From positions 1,189,104 to 1,253,103 of the forward strand of contig NZ_JABXWR010000001.1 in the NCBI RefSeq assembly GCF_013377755.1: a stretch of 64,000 nt of DNA. The letters run 5' to 3'. The position numbers and the translations under genes are program-made. The DNA is from Methanofollis tationis. Lineage in GTDB: Archaea; Halobacteriota; Methanomicrobia; Methanomicrobiales; Methanofollaceae. How positions within the stretch are numbered: position 1 is the stretch's first letter; each line of letters begins with the position of its first letter. The notes under the pieces are model-generated. The model saw only the letters and a list, made by a program, of their open reading frames with translations, did no database searches and had not been told where the DNA came from. Below, piece by piece: positions 27,806 through 36,889 of the stretch.

Positions 27806-28345
27806 TCACCGCCTCTCCCTCTCATCCAGCCAGGCACGCCCCCTCGCCGTCGCCCGGTATCTCTGTTTGCTGCTTCTCGGCTTCTCCGGGACGGTCATTT
27901 CAATAAAACCGGCATCGAGCAGTGGTTTGATAACCTGCTCCCTGAACTTCGTGCGGTTCGTCCTGCCGGCAACCGCCAGGAGTTCGACCATGGACCGCTC
28001 GGCCACGCACGCACGCAGAACCTTGACACTCTCCTGATCCAGGTCCATCTTGGTCCCGACTTGGTCCCGACTTGGTTATGTCCAGAGATGATTTCGGCCT
28101 CCACAGCACCTGGACAAACTGCCCGCCCTCCTGCCTGAACGTCGGCGACGGGAGACCCGCCCGCTCACAGAGGTCGATCATATCGAGGGTGCCGGTGCCG
28201 GCCTTCTCGATATAGCGGGCCAGAAACAGCGGTTCTGCAAGGAGGGGATTGTGCGGGATCGACGCATGCGGGACACGGAGCCCCTCGGGCGTGAGCGGGG
28301 GCGGCAGCTGCCCCGGATTCCACACCTCAAGAGTCTGCGGCAGAA
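27806..28345 (-). pseudogene. C-terminal remnant of AlbA_2/HATPase-type regulator, frameshifted
   Basis: The minus strand from 28345 encodes LEVWNPGQLPPPLTPEGL and PLLAEPLFLARYIEKAGTGT, the HATPase_c_4 region of putative AlbA_2 ATP-binding regulators. The closing winged helix (TNRTKFREQVIKPLLDAGFI, then MTVPEKPRSSKQRYRATARG) follows in another frame. The shift lies at a tandem 11-bp repeat, AAGTCGGGACC, present twice (about 28050-28075); zero or three copies would keep the frame. The N-terminal AlbA_2 half is missing entirely. Confidence 0.75.
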
Positions 28346-28357
28346 CAAAAAAAGGAA

Positions 28358-28777
28358 TTACAGTTTCAAAAGCCCCTTCTCACGCAGGTAATTCCCCGGC
28401 CCGGTCGTTGCATACATCGCCGCCAGGATCTGCTCCAGAGAAAGGAGGATTGAATCGCCGGATTCAAACGCATCTGCAAGCATCTTCAGGCCGTCCTGGA
28501 TGCGTTCAAAATGAATCGGCTGAAGTTCGACCGTTGCATCTCCCGAGCGGATGCGTTTGTAGCGTTCCATCAGTCCGTTATAGGAGGTATTCAGAACAAA
28601 ATCCGCCAGCAGATAGTCTTCCGTAAATGCATACCTGAGTGTGCGGCTGGTGATCCCGTATGCTGCGGAAAGATAGTAGATCTTTTTCTCGACCTTCTCC
28701 TCCCTTCTCATAGATAATTCTACACGCCGCAACTCTGCGACCAGTTCTTTTCTGAAGAAATCATCCCGTGACATCAT
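28358..28777 (-). CDS. Unknown helical protein paired with winged-helix regulator
   Basis: 139 aa, family not recognised. Mostly helical and charged, with MMSRDDFFRKELVAELRRVE at the N-terminus, YYLSAAYGITSRTLRYAF as a possible helix-turn-helix, and a C-terminal YATTGPGNYLREKGLL. It starts 8 nt after the upstream winged-helix gene ends, so the two form a small operon. Pairs of this size and order often are regulator/antitoxin modules, but nothing in the sequence proves it. Confidence 0.65.
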   Translation of the reverse strand: MMSRDDFFRKELVAELRRVELSMRREEKVEKKIYYLSAAYGITSRTLRYAFTEDYLLADFVLNTSYNGLMERYKRIRSGDATVELQPIHFERIQDGLKMLADAFESGDSILLSLEQILAAMYATTGPGNYLREKGLLKL

Positions 28778-28785
28778 TTAACCGC

Positions 28786-29304
28786 CTATTGGATATATCC
28801 TGGAAATTCGTTATTGTAGTCATCTGCCGTTGCAGGTGGAGAGATGGGGTAGAGAGGGCCGGAGCCGCTGGCGCCGCACGGGTCTCCCGCTCCCCACCCG
28901 ATACCGGGCTCTGGCATCTCCGGGCAGTACGGCCATGCAGGGTCGTTTGAGGTATCCATTTCCAGAGCGCTGGCCGCAGGGGTGTGCTCACGGATATAGT
29001 CCCGGATCTCCTGGACCTTTTCGTCACCAAGCATCCGACCGATCAACGAATTGTTCATGATCTCAAGTGACCGGACGATCGGCGACGCCGGATTAATGGA
29101 GTACTGGGGGATACGGTCGTTGGTGGCGGTGAGGATGCCCCATTCAACAAACTTCTTCACCACCCTCCCGACCGTGACCCGGCTTACGCCTGCTTCTTCC
29201 GAGAGTTCGGTGATGTTGAACGCCATGCCATCGAGTGGCAACAGGAATTCGAGAAGTCTTAATTCACAGGTGTTCCCGAACACCCCTTCAAAGGGACGAG
29301 TCAT
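28786..29304 (-). CDS. Winged-helix regulator with proline-rich tail
   Basis: 172 aa. An N-terminal winged helix at residues 10-75 (RLLEFLLPLDGMAFNITELS, VSRVTVGRVVKKFVEWGIL) resembles archaeal MarR/ArsR-like regulators of the FNTCELRLLEFLL type. A helical linker (LGDEKVQEIRDYIREHTP) leads to a disordered Pro/Gly-rich tail of about 55 residues. It is the first gene of a two-gene unit. Target unknown. Confidence 0.7.
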   Translation of the reverse strand: MTRPFEGVFGNTCELRLLEFLLPLDGMAFNITELSEEAGVSRVTVGRVVKKFVEWGILTATNDRIPQYSINPASPIVRSLEIMNNSLIGRMLGDEKVQEIRDYIREHTPAASALEMDTSNDPAWPYCPEMPEPGIGWGAGDPCGASGSGPLYPISPPATADDYNNEFPGYIQ

Positions 29305-29451
29305 ATCTATCTCAATGTTAGATTTTGATCAATCGGTCCATTCAGTCACCCTGCAATGGTGACGATGCAGACAGATGCATACATACTGTGTGGTGATAAC
29401 TCATATTATCACATCTGATAAAAATATTTTGCATTGTTCCCATGGTCACTG

Positions 29452-29739
29452 TTACAGGCCCTGGAGGGTAGTAAATCCATGGTTATGCAGTGCTAATTTC
29501 GCGTTATTGATGTCAGAAATATAGTATTTGTCTTCCTTTTTCTTGATTTTTGTAATGTATCCTTCTTTCAGAAGTATTTTTATTGCATCTTTAAAAGACA
29601 GGCAGTCGGGGCCTGGAAATTTTCTAATATACAAATGTTTCAATTTTTCTGAATGATATCCACTAGCTGACTTAAAATTTCTGTTTTTATCGAGGATATT
29701 AAGAATAAAGAGGGTTTCTTCGGTGAGTCCGCACGACAT
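29452..29739 (-). CDS. Small winged-helix-like hypothetical protein
   Basis: 95 aa, AT-rich coding, no named family. It begins MSCGLTEETLFILNILDKNR; the middle FKDAIKILLKEGYITKIKKK followed by KYYISDINNAKLAL looks like a compact winged helix with a beta wing. About 150 nt of AT-rich DNA separates it from the regulator pair. Composition unlike its GC-rich neighbours suggests acquisition. Confidence 0.55.
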   Translation of the reverse strand: MSCGLTEETLFILNILDKNRNFKSASGYHSEKLKHLYIRKFPGPDCLSFKDAIKILLKEGYITKIKKKEDKYYISDINNAKLALHNHGFTTLQGL

Positions 29740-30000
29740 GGAGGTCTTTGAGAAATAAGAATTCCATATTATTTATATTTGACCCCGCTATCGAAATTCA
29801 ACAATTAATTGCCGCCATGATACTTGATTCCAAGCCCCCAACAGCCGGAACACACTTTCATCTATAGTTGTCTAAAGGGGCGACATATGGTGAGTCCACC
29901 TGATTTAAAACTAGAAGACCATTATCCAGACCATTCCCCCCCTTTCCCCGCATTCACCGCCCTCACCACCCTCGGCGCCTGCCAGGGATCGCCCAGTGGA

Positions 30001-32724
30001 TCACCCCACCCCCCTCCCCTCATTCCACGCCCTCACCACCCGCGCATAACACCTCTCGCACAACAGCACCCGCCCGTCCCCCGACCGGTACACCGCCCGC
30101 CCCTCATTACACACGCAGCACCGGCCAAGATCGGTCTTCACCCGCGCAAACTCCGTGTGGTCCAGCACGCCGGGGAGGGGCAGCACACCTGACCGCAGTT
30201 TCACCTTTTCACCTCCCTTCGACACCTTTCGACCGGCGTCGGAAACGGATCCGGGCCCATCCCTTGCGCACATCGACGTTTCGCCATCGCTCCGCCGTTT
30301 TGAAAAACTACTTTCACCAGACCGTGAACCACAGGCACCCGCACCCATACCTCCGCCCTCGCCACCCGTTCTCTGTGCTTCTTCAGAATGGTGAAAAGAG
30401 GTAGTTATGTACGTACATTGATCATCTGATCCGTCTGCAATTCCTGATCCGGCATCATCACGCCCCTCCCGCTCTTTTCGACCGGAGGTGATAACCCGTC
30501 GAAAACCGTCGAAAGTGTCGTCATCAGGATCGTCGTCCAGCCAGACCCCGGTATTTGCCGTCCACTGCCGGTAGCGCACCGGATCGAAGAGGAAGTGCAG
30601 CTCGTGCCGTTTCACCGGAACCCCGCAGTCGCCCTCGCTCACCGTCGTCCTGACCACGCTCACCGCCGGACACTTCTCCAGCAGCCCGGCGTAGGTCCGT
30701 CCCCTCCTCTCGTGCCCCTGCAGCACCCTGTAGGCCTGCTGGTAGGTCACACCGAGCGCCTCCTGCACCTGCCTGATCGTAAACACCCGGAGGCCCATCG
30801 CCGCCACCGTCTCCAGCGCCGCCGCCTCGTTCTTCGTCAGCTTCGTCTCCTGCCCGCCGGCCGTCCCGTTCAGGCTGCCATAGAGCCGGGCCGCCGCGGC
30901 GAAATCCTCCGGGGACGCGAGCACCCGGCCCTCCCCGTCGCGCTCCCGCTGCAGGAAGAAGAGGCGGGCGCGGGCCTTGATCAGGTCGAAGAGCATGCCG
31001 GGGTTCCGGCGGTTCTGCGCCGCCGAGAAGTGGATGGCCCTCGCAAACGGGATGCGGACCGGCAGGACCTCTTCCCTGACCGCCTCCCAGAGCGCCCGGG
31101 CGGTGAGCACGTCCTCGTCCTCCCCCATCGACGGCCCGACCGCCTCCGCCTCCTTCATGTGCTGGAGCACCCGCTCGTCCTGCTCTCTCGAATCGTCGAT
31201 CCAGACGGTGAGCATCCGGTTCATCACCTGGTCGTCGCCCGGGTCCTCGACCTTCGCGAGCCACCAGACGCAGCGTTCCGGGATCCGGCAGACCTGGAGT
31301 TTGCGGTCGGCGGTGACGGTGCGGTGCTCGATCGGCTCCCTGAAGTTCGCCGTCGCAGACTTGAGGACCTCCTGCAGGTCGTCGGAGAGGGAGACGTCGT
31401 CGAAGAGGAGGACGGTGCCGGGCTGCAGGCTGTCGTGGTAGTAGAGCGCCTTGTTCGAGACGGTGCCCGTGAGCCTGGCCGTCTCCGGGAGGAGGTTGAT
31501 CATCGCCGTGCAGGCGTGGCTCTTCCCCTTCCCCGAGTTGCCCGAGATGGCGACGTGCAGCCCGTTCGTGTTCTCCACCGACTGCGAGGCGACCGAGATC
31601 GCCAGGCACTCGGCGACGGTGCGGTCGCCCACGTGCTCCCGATTGAAGGTGTCCAGGAGGAAGGCGAGGGGATCGCCGTCCCTGAGAATGGCGAGGGCTT
31701 TCTCCCTGAATGCCGGCGCCGGGGGCGGGGGGGGAGGCGTGGGCGGCGCCTCCTTCTTCTTCTCGTGCCGCGCCCGCAGCTCGGGCCACCGCTGCACCCC
31801 GCCGCCGCAGGAGGCGTGGTGGCACCCGGCGTAGACCGCTCCCGAGGGGAACTGGATCGCAAAGGCGCCGTCGTGATGGGCGGCGGAGAACGGGCAGTCC
31901 TCCAGCACATAGAGGGTGCCGCCCTGCCAGGGTTTACTGCTCCGCACGCCGATCCCGTGCTCACGGAGCCATGCCGCAAGGTCGGTCCCGGCCCCCTTCG
32001 AGGGCGCCGGGGCCTCGGCCGGGAGGAGGGCGGCGATCCGGCCGAGGAGATCGACCGGCACCGTCTTCACCTCTCCGGGCGCCGGGAGCATCGCTGATCG
32101 CCGGTGCGGCCGCTCCGGCGTGTGGTCCCCTTTCCGGGAGACGGTGCCGTAGAGTTTCCAGATCCGGGCGGCGTTCGAGTTGGCGGTGTCGACCGTCACG
32201 GTCTCGTCCGAGAACAGGGCGTCCAGGGTGGCGAGCACGCCCTTCACCAGGGCCGTCGCATCATTCGGGAGGTCGATCCGGTAGAGCAGGTGCGCCCCGT
32301 TCCCCGAGTCGGCCCGGATCGGCGCGGGGAAGCCCTGCTCCGCGAGCCAGAGGGCGATCTCGTCGGCCTTCGCGAGCGCCGCCTCGTGCTCCGCCCCGGT
32401 GGACGACACCCCGCTCGGCCGCACCGGGTCGAGGTCGACGGGCAGCCAGCGCCGGCGCACGATGTCGGCGTCGGCCGTGGTGGGATCGCTCCTGGTCAGC
32501 CGCATCTTCACCCGGTTCGCCCGCCGGGCGAGCAGGGCCGGGTTCACTTCATTGAGGGTGACGTAGATCCCCCGCACCTCGGGGTCGGCGTCCAGGGCCT
32601 CGGCGGCCTCGGCGCACTTCGCCAGATCGTCGAAGTAGCCCGAGTGCGTGAACCGGTCCGCGAGCGCCCTGACCTCCACGACGCCGCCCGCGGGAAACAG
32701 GGCGGCGAGGGCCTGCCTGATCAC
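30001..32724 (-). CDS. Primase-helicase of an integrated element
   Basis: 907 aa. N-terminal region (about 1-230) has AEP primase/polymerase features: WLPVDLDPVRPSG metal-binding aspartates, RADSGNGAHLLYRIDLP, and SNAARIWKLYGTVSRKGDH. A CHC2-like zinc segment follows (EDCPFSAAHHDG, AGCHHASCGGG). The central ATPase has Walker A SGNSGKGKSHACTAMI and Walker B GTVLLFDDVSLSDDL. A low-complexity linker ends in a four-Cys finger (CCVCNEGRA, LLCERCYARVV). This layout is typical of replication proteins of archaeal plasmids and integrated elements. It overlaps the downstream-numbered 99-aa gene by 4 nt, so a replication operon. Confidence 0.8.
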   Translation of the reverse strand: MIRQALAALFPAGGVVEVRALADRFTHSGYFDDLAKCAEAAEALDADPEVRGIYVTLNEVNPALLARRANRVKMRLTRSDPTTADADIVRRRWLPVDLDPVRPSGVSSTGAEHEAALAKADEIALWLAEQGFPAPIRADSGNGAHLLYRIDLPNDATALVKGVLATLDALFSDETVTVDTANSNAARIWKLYGTVSRKGDHTPERPHRRSAMLPAPGEVKTVPVDLLGRIAALLPAEAPAPSKGAGTDLAAWLREHGIGVRSSKPWQGGTLYVLEDCPFSAAHHDGAFAIQFPSGAVYAGCHHASCGGGVQRWPELRARHEKKKEAPPTPPPPPPAPAFREKALAILRDGDPLAFLLDTFNREHVGDRTVAECLAISVASQSVENTNGLHVAISGNSGKGKSHACTAMINLLPETARLTGTVSNKALYYHDSLQPGTVLLFDDVSLSDDLQEVLKSATANFREPIEHRTVTADRKLQVCRIPERCVWWLAKVEDPGDDQVMNRMLTVWIDDSREQDERVLQHMKEAEAVGPSMGEDEDVLTARALWEAVREEVLPVRIPFARAIHFSAAQNRRNPGMLFDLIKARARLFFLQRERDGEGRVLASPEDFAAAARLYGSLNGTAGGQETKLTKNEAAALETVAAMGLRVFTIRQVQEALGVTYQQAYRVLQGHERRGRTYAGLLEKCPAVSVVRTTVSEGDCGVPVKRHELHFLFDPVRYRQWTANTGVWLDDDPDDDTFDGFRRVITSGRKEREGRDDAGSGIADGSDDQCTYITTSFHHSEEAQRTGGEGGGMGAGACGSRSGESSFSKRRSDGETSMCARDGPGSVSDAGRKVSKGGEKVKLRSGVLPLPGVLDHTEFARVKTDLGRCCVCNEGRAVYRSGDGRVLLCERCYARVVRAWNEGRGVG

Positions 32725-33020
32725 AGGAACCCCCCGGGCACGAGCGGAAACAGCGGCGCCGAGGCCGCCTCCCCGGTGACGACCCGGCGGAAACTCACCA
32801 GGGGCACGATGAAGGGGCCCCTGACCGTGAACACCCGCACCGCCCGGCCGCCCGGGCTCACCGCCGCGTGCCCGGCGATCGCCGTCCCCTCCCCGGTCAC
32901 CGGGACGGCCCGGCCATAGAAGAGGAGGGCCCGCAGGTCCTCGGCGGCAATCCGGTAGCGCATCGACCCGATGAGCAGATACAGGGCATCGTCCGAGCCC
33001 AGGCGGAGGGTGGCGTTCAT
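32721..33020 (-). CDS. Hypothetical 99-aa protein in primase operon
   Basis: No family recognised. Beta-rich small protein (MNATLRLGSDDALYLLIGSM, then VRVFTVRGPFIVPLVSFRRV). ATG 33020 overlaps the stop of the preceding 50-aa gene (ATGA), and its own end overlaps the primase start (ATGA), so all three are translationally coupled. The longer upstream frame is an overlap artefact. An accessory replication or copy-control role is only positional inference. Confidence 0.65.
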   Translation of the reverse strand: MNATLRLGSDDALYLLIGSMRYRIAAEDLRALLFYGRAVPVTGEGTAIAGHAAVSPGGRAVRVFTVRGPFIVPLVSFRRVVTGEAASAPLFPLVPGGFL

Positions 33021-33169
33021 GCCCCCTCCCGCGTCACCACGGCGATCGCATAGCAGTGCCGCCCGGTCCGGCGGACATATATCTCGGAGATCACGCCGCC
33101 GAAGCGGCGGATCTCCCCGGCGATCGCGATCGGCACCAGGTACAGGGGCACCGGCTCCGCGGTGTTCAT
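33017..33169 (-). CDS. Hypothetical 50-aa protein, first gene of primase operon
   Basis: Short beta-rich protein (MNTAEPVPLYLVPIAIAGEI, ending HCYAIAVVTREGA). ATG 33169 is preceded by GGAAGGAGAG, the best ribosome-binding site of this operon, which decides against the longer frame. Function unknown. Confidence 0.6.
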   Translation of the reverse strand: MNTAEPVPLYLVPIAIAGEIRRFGGVISEIYVRRTGRHCYAIAVVTREGA

Positions 33170-33580
33170 CGCTCTCCTTCCGGCGGTCCTCCCTGAACAT
33201 GTGTTGGCGCACGATTCGGTCCGGGGGCTGCCGCCTCTCTCCTTCTCAACCCATCCCCGCTCCGTGGCCGGGGGTTCTGCATGGTTCTCTCTCATGGTTT
33301 TTTTCTCCGGTGCGAAACCGCCGCAGCGGGCGGCCCGCATCAAGAGATTGATCGGCGGGAACCGGCATAAATGAAAGCAACGGAGGGTGAAAGAGAAAAA
33401 TCATTGTATTTATGCGCTTCTTTTGACGGGGCGGGGTGAATGTGTCTGCGGCGGCGGGGGCTGAACGGCCGTGGAGGGCTTCATGGCGCATATCGAGGTC
33501 GAAAGAAGAAACAGGCGGCGCATAGTGGCATGGCGAGGGCCTGCGCGCCGGCAGACCTTACCCGGGAAAAAAGGAGCCCT
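33170..33580. other. Non-coding stretch ahead of primase operon
   Basis: About 410 nt. An AT-richer patch at 33370-33425 (AAAATCATTGTATTTATG) could be the promoter of the minus-strand primase operon or an origin for the element. No tRNA, attachment site or iteron was recognised. Confidence 0.4.
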
Positions 33581-34504
33581 TCACCTGCCCGGATAGTTCG
33601 TGACGACGATCTCGGTGATCTCCCCCCGCCCCCTCGCGTCCGAGTTGATCATCCGCCGTGCAGGCACCCGCTCGATCGTGAACTTCGCGTAGAGGCGGTC
33701 GAAGAAATCGTCCTCCGGGTCGATATTTTTCGGGTCCGAGTTGCTCAGCATCGCCTTCGCCCCCCGCCGGTCGCACCGTGCGAAAAATGCGGCGAGCCTC
33801 TCCTGCCCGGCGTCGTCGAACCCGCCCCTCGCATACCCGGTGAACGAGGCGGTGGCGCTCAGGGGCCGATAGGGCGGGTCGAAGTAGACGAAGGATTTTT
33901 TATTGATGTACCGGAACGACCGCTCGAAGTCGCCGTGATGGACCTCCGTGTTCTCCAGCGCCGCGGCGCAGGCCCGCAGCACCTCCGGGTACACGATCCG
34001 CGGGTTTTTGTAGCGCCCGAAGGGGGCGTTGAACGCCCCCCGGGAGTTCACCCGGAAGAGGCCGTTGTAGCAGGTCCGATTCAGGAAGATCAGCCGGGCC
34101 GCCCGTGAGATCCACGCCTTCCCGTAGCGTTTGAAGGTGATATCCTGTTTCGTCCGGTTGAACTCGGTGCGGACGGCATAAAAATAATCCCGCCGCCCCT
34201 CGTCGTCTTTCGCCAGGAACGCTTCGGTGATGCCGGAGAGGTCCTCGATGAGGGCGTCCACGTCCCTCTTGACGACGCTGTAGGCGAGCACCAGCTCCTC
34301 GTTGACGTCGAAGATATGGCATTTCTCAAAGGGGAAGAGGGTATTGAAGTGAAAAAACACCGCACCCCCGCCGACAAACGGCTCCACGAAGGTGGTGATT
34401 TCACCGTCGGCCAGTCCCTCCGGGATCCGTTCGGTGAAGGCGTCGAGGAGCTGGGTCTTTCCGCCTGCCCACTTGAGAAACGGTCGTGCGTCAGCCTTCG
34501 GCAT
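33581..34504 (-). CDS. dam: Dam-type DNA adenine methyltransferase (D12 class)
   Basis: Adenine-N6 methylase of the D12/Dam family, 307 aa from ATG 34504. Seen: N-terminal PFLKWAGGKTQLLDAF, SAM-binding TFVEPFVGGGAVFF, RLIFLNRTCYNGLFRVN, and the catalytic motif SFVYFDPPYRPLSATASF. The last three motifs are characteristic of EcoDam/DpnM enzymes that recognise GATC, though specificity cannot be proven by eye. ATG 34567 is an alternative start adding 21 residues. No restriction nuclease is adjacent, so it looks solitary. It lies at the edge of the integrated element. Confidence 0.9.
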   Translation of the reverse strand: MPKADARPFLKWAGGKTQLLDAFTERIPEGLADGEITTFVEPFVGGGAVFFHFNTLFPFEKCHIFDVNEELVLAYSVVKRDVDALIEDLSGITEAFLAKDDEGRRDYFYAVRTEFNRTKQDITFKRYGKAWISRAARLIFLNRTCYNGLFRVNSRGAFNAPFGRYKNPRIVYPEVLRACAAALENTEVHHGDFERSFRYINKKSFVYFDPPYRPLSATASFTGYARGGFDDAGQERLAAFFARCDRRGAKAMLSNSDPKNIDPEDDFFDRLYAKFTIERVPARRMINSDARGRGEITEIVVTNYPGR

Positions 34505-34627
34505 GGTAAATCTGCGCTCTGCTGGTTTTTTGAACCCATGATAGTTTGGTTTGAGAGAATTTAGCATTAGCGAAGGGGGCCGGGATGACCGCCGGCGCAC
34601 CCCGTGCCCGCGTCTAAAAACAGCCCT

Positions 34628-35404
34628 TCACCGCGACCCGTACGACCGCACGTGCCCGGCCGCCCGCTCCAGGGCGGCGGCGTCCCGTCTGCCGTAGAGG
34701 TCGATATCCTCCCCGACCGGGCAGACCTTCACGCAGATCCCGCACGGCGAGAGGGAGCGTTTGCTCAGGCGGGCGCTGTTCTCGGCGCAGGCGCGCTTGT
34801 CGGTCAGCCCGGCCGGATAATCCTCCCCGCCCAGGGCCCGGACCGGGCACCCCTGCACGCAGGCCATGCACCGGGTGCAGAGGTCCTCCTCGATCAGGGG
34901 ATCGGGCGGGATCGCGGCGGTGGTGATCACCGAGCCGAAGCGGACCCGCGGGCCGTATTTCCGGGTCAGGAGCATGTTGTTCACCCCGAAGGTCCCGAGC
35001 CCGGCGAGGAGGGCGGCGTGGCGGTGGGAGAAGAAGGCGACCGGGCGGTCGAGGAGGACGTCGATCCCGCCGTAGCCGTCCCGCGGCACAGAAACCGAGG
35101 GGTAGCCCTCTTCGTTGAGGAACTCGGCGATCCGGTAGGTGTAGCCGTCCAGGAGGGTGTTCACCGTCCGGTAGAGCTCGTGGTACCAGATCGACGGCGT
35201 CGTCTCGATCACCGGCAGGTGGATGGGCAGCCCGATCACGATCACCGACCGGGCGCCGGGGACGATCGACTGCGGGAAGAAGGCTTCCGGCATCCAGGGT
35301 AAAAACGGCGGGTGCTCCCACCGCCGCACATCGGCCACCCCGACGAGGGGGATCTCCATCGCCCTGCACCTCTCGATGAGGGCCGCTTTCAGGTCACCGC
35401 TCAT
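34628..35404 (-). CDS. QueG-like 4Fe-4S protein
   Basis: 258-aa protein with a C-terminal bis-4Fe-4S ferredoxin fold: CTRCMACVQGCPVRALGG and CGICVKVCPVGED, with RACAEN between. The N-terminal region (VVIGLPIHLP-like SVIVIGLPIHLPVIETTPS, GLGTFGVNNMLLTRKYGPRV) matches the QueG/epoxyqueuosine-reductase-like superfamily without its cobalamin-binding completeness. Archaea use archaeosine and not epoxyqueuosine in the same way, so the substrate is probably different. Single gene; function uncertain. Confidence 0.75.
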   Translation of the reverse strand: MSGDLKAALIERCRAMEIPLVGVADVRRWEHPPFLPWMPEAFFPQSIVPGARSVIVIGLPIHLPVIETTPSIWYHELYRTVNTLLDGYTYRIAEFLNEEGYPSVSVPRDGYGGIDVLLDRPVAFFSHRHAALLAGLGTFGVNNMLLTRKYGPRVRFGSVITTAAIPPDPLIEEDLCTRCMACVQGCPVRALGGEDYPAGLTDKRACAENSARLSKRSLSPCGICVKVCPVGEDIDLYGRRDAAALERAAGHVRSYGSR

Positions 35405-35443
35405 ACGCGATCCCCTCGACGGCCTCCCGGATATAACGCGCCC

Positions 35444-36736
35444 TCAGTCGTCCTCTCCGGCGAGCCCCTGCTCCCGCATCACGTACAGGAAGAGCATCAG
35501 CCCGCAGGAGTTCGTCACGATCATCGGGAGAAGGGTCGTCCTGACGGTGGCGATCAGCACGTCGGGCGGCGCCTGCGTCAGGAGCGGGACGAGGACCACG
35601 ATATGGACGACCTCCACGACGATCGAGAGAGCGACCATCCTGAGGTAGGTCGGCCGCCCCTTCCACCGCCGCGAGGCATACCCGGCGATGATCCCGGCGG
35701 CGATCGGGGCCAGCGAGCACGGGAGGGCCGTCCACCCGCCCAGGCCGTAGCGGTAGAAGCCGCCGATCGCCCCGGCGCACGCCCCGACCAGGGGCCCGCC
35801 CAGGAGACCGGCGATCAGCGGCCCGAGGTCGCGGAAGTTGACGAGGTAGCCGCCGGCATCGATCCCCCGGAAGGTGCCGTAGACCGAGAGCATGCCGAAG
35901 ATCACGACGAGCCACACCCGGTCGGTGAGGGTGGCGCGCCACCGGATCACGTCCCGCATCGTCTTCGACTGGGCGACAAGATAGATGACGAGCGTCACCA
36001 CGGCGATCCGCTCCATGAGGGGGATGCCGTATTCGAGGATCGTCTCCTCCCGCAGCAGGGCCACGAGCAGAAAGAGCAGGCTCCCGGCCGCCATCACGAC
36101 GAGCCAGAGGTTCGAACCGCGGGCATAGGCCGGAAGCCTGCCGTCCACGTAGATCAGGAGGAACCCCATCACGCCGAACATGATCGAGGAGGCGGACGAG
36201 ACCGCCCTGATCACCGCCGCCGGGTCGTCGATGCGGGTGGCGATGAGGATCAGCGCCGCAAAGACGAGGACGATACCGCGGTAGACCGTCTTCTCGGAAA
36301 GACCGGTCAGGACGGTGGAGCGGAGGATCGAGGTGATCGCCCCGGCCCGGCCCTGTATCCCGGCGGCGATCCCGCCGAAGAGGGTGAAGTAGCCGGTGAC
36401 CAGGAAGACGACCATCGCGAAGGGCACGCCTTCGAGGACCGGGGCGAGGCTTTCCAGGAGATCCTCGCTGACGGCGTCGGGCACCGCCGCCGCGGCGCTG
36501 CCCAGGGCGAAGAACCCGAAGGCCGCAAGCCCGATCAGCACGAAGGCGAGGACGAGGTCGAGGTTGATGCTCTGCATGTGCGCCTTAAAATACGCCTCGC
36601 CGTGGCGGTCGCCGACTTTTCTGTGGAGCCAGACCGAGTAGAGGAGGAGGTTGAGGCCCGAGCCGACCGCGCCCATCAGGGCCATCGTCTCCGGGAGGAG
36701 GTGGTCGTGGATCGCCGGGACGAACCCGGCCGCCAC
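35444..36736 (-). CDS. Nramp-like transporter fragment fused to a 5TMR (LytS-type) domain
   Basis: 430 codons from GTG 36736, but the same frame is coding back to the TAA at 36890 (DLFAICTLALVFCLLLSG, YALFERLTAAFALALF), so the listed start is not natural. The first 250 residues or so look like Nramp transmembrane helices 4-11 (LLPETMALMGAVGSGLNLLL). From about 265 a five-helix sensor domain of the 5TM-5TMR_LYT family follows (ERIAVVTLVIYLVAQSKTM, NFRDLGPLIAGLLGGPLVGA). The N-terminal Nramp helices with the DPGN motif are missing. Probably non-functional as a transporter. Confidence 0.6.
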   Translation of the reverse strand: MAAGFVPAIHDHLLPETMALMGAVGSGLNLLLYSVWLHRKVGDRHGEAYFKAHMQSINLDLVLAFVLIGLAAFGFFALGSAAAAVPDAVSEDLLESLAPVLEGVPFAMVVFLVTGYFTLFGGIAAGIQGRAGAITSILRSTVLTGLSEKTVYRGIVLVFAALILIATRIDDPAAVIRAVSSASSIMFGVMGFLLIYVDGRLPAYARGSNLWLVVMAAGSLLFLLVALLREETILEYGIPLMERIAVVTLVIYLVAQSKTMRDVIRWRATLTDRVWLVVIFGMLSVYGTFRGIDAGGYLVNFRDLGPLIAGLLGGPLVGACAGAIGGFYRYGLGGWTALPCSLAPIAAGIIAGYASRRWKGRPTYLRMVALSIVVEVVHIVVLVPLLTQAPPDVLIATVRTTLLPMIVTNSCGLMLFLYVMREQGLAGEDD

Positions 36737-36889
36737 CTCCCCGAACGGGAGCGGGACGGCGACGAGGGTGTAGACGATCCCGGCGAAGAGGGCGAGGGCA
36801 AAGGCGGCGGTGAGGCGCTCGAAAAGGGCGTACGAGCCCGAGAGGAGGAGGCAAAAGACCAGGGCCAGGGTGCAGATCGCAAAGAGGTC

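Noticed and set aside
29824-30192. 122-codon plus-strand frame
   Set aside because: Pro/His-rich, overlaps the end of the primase gene, no ribosome-binding site.
30595-32097. Long plus-strand frame opposite the primase-helicase
   Set aside because: Arg/His/Pro-rich shadow of a GC-rich gene; no domain, while the minus strand shows clear motifs.
33170-33580. tRNA gene as integration target for the primase element
   Set aside because: No cloverleaf, T-loop consensus or matching repeat found.
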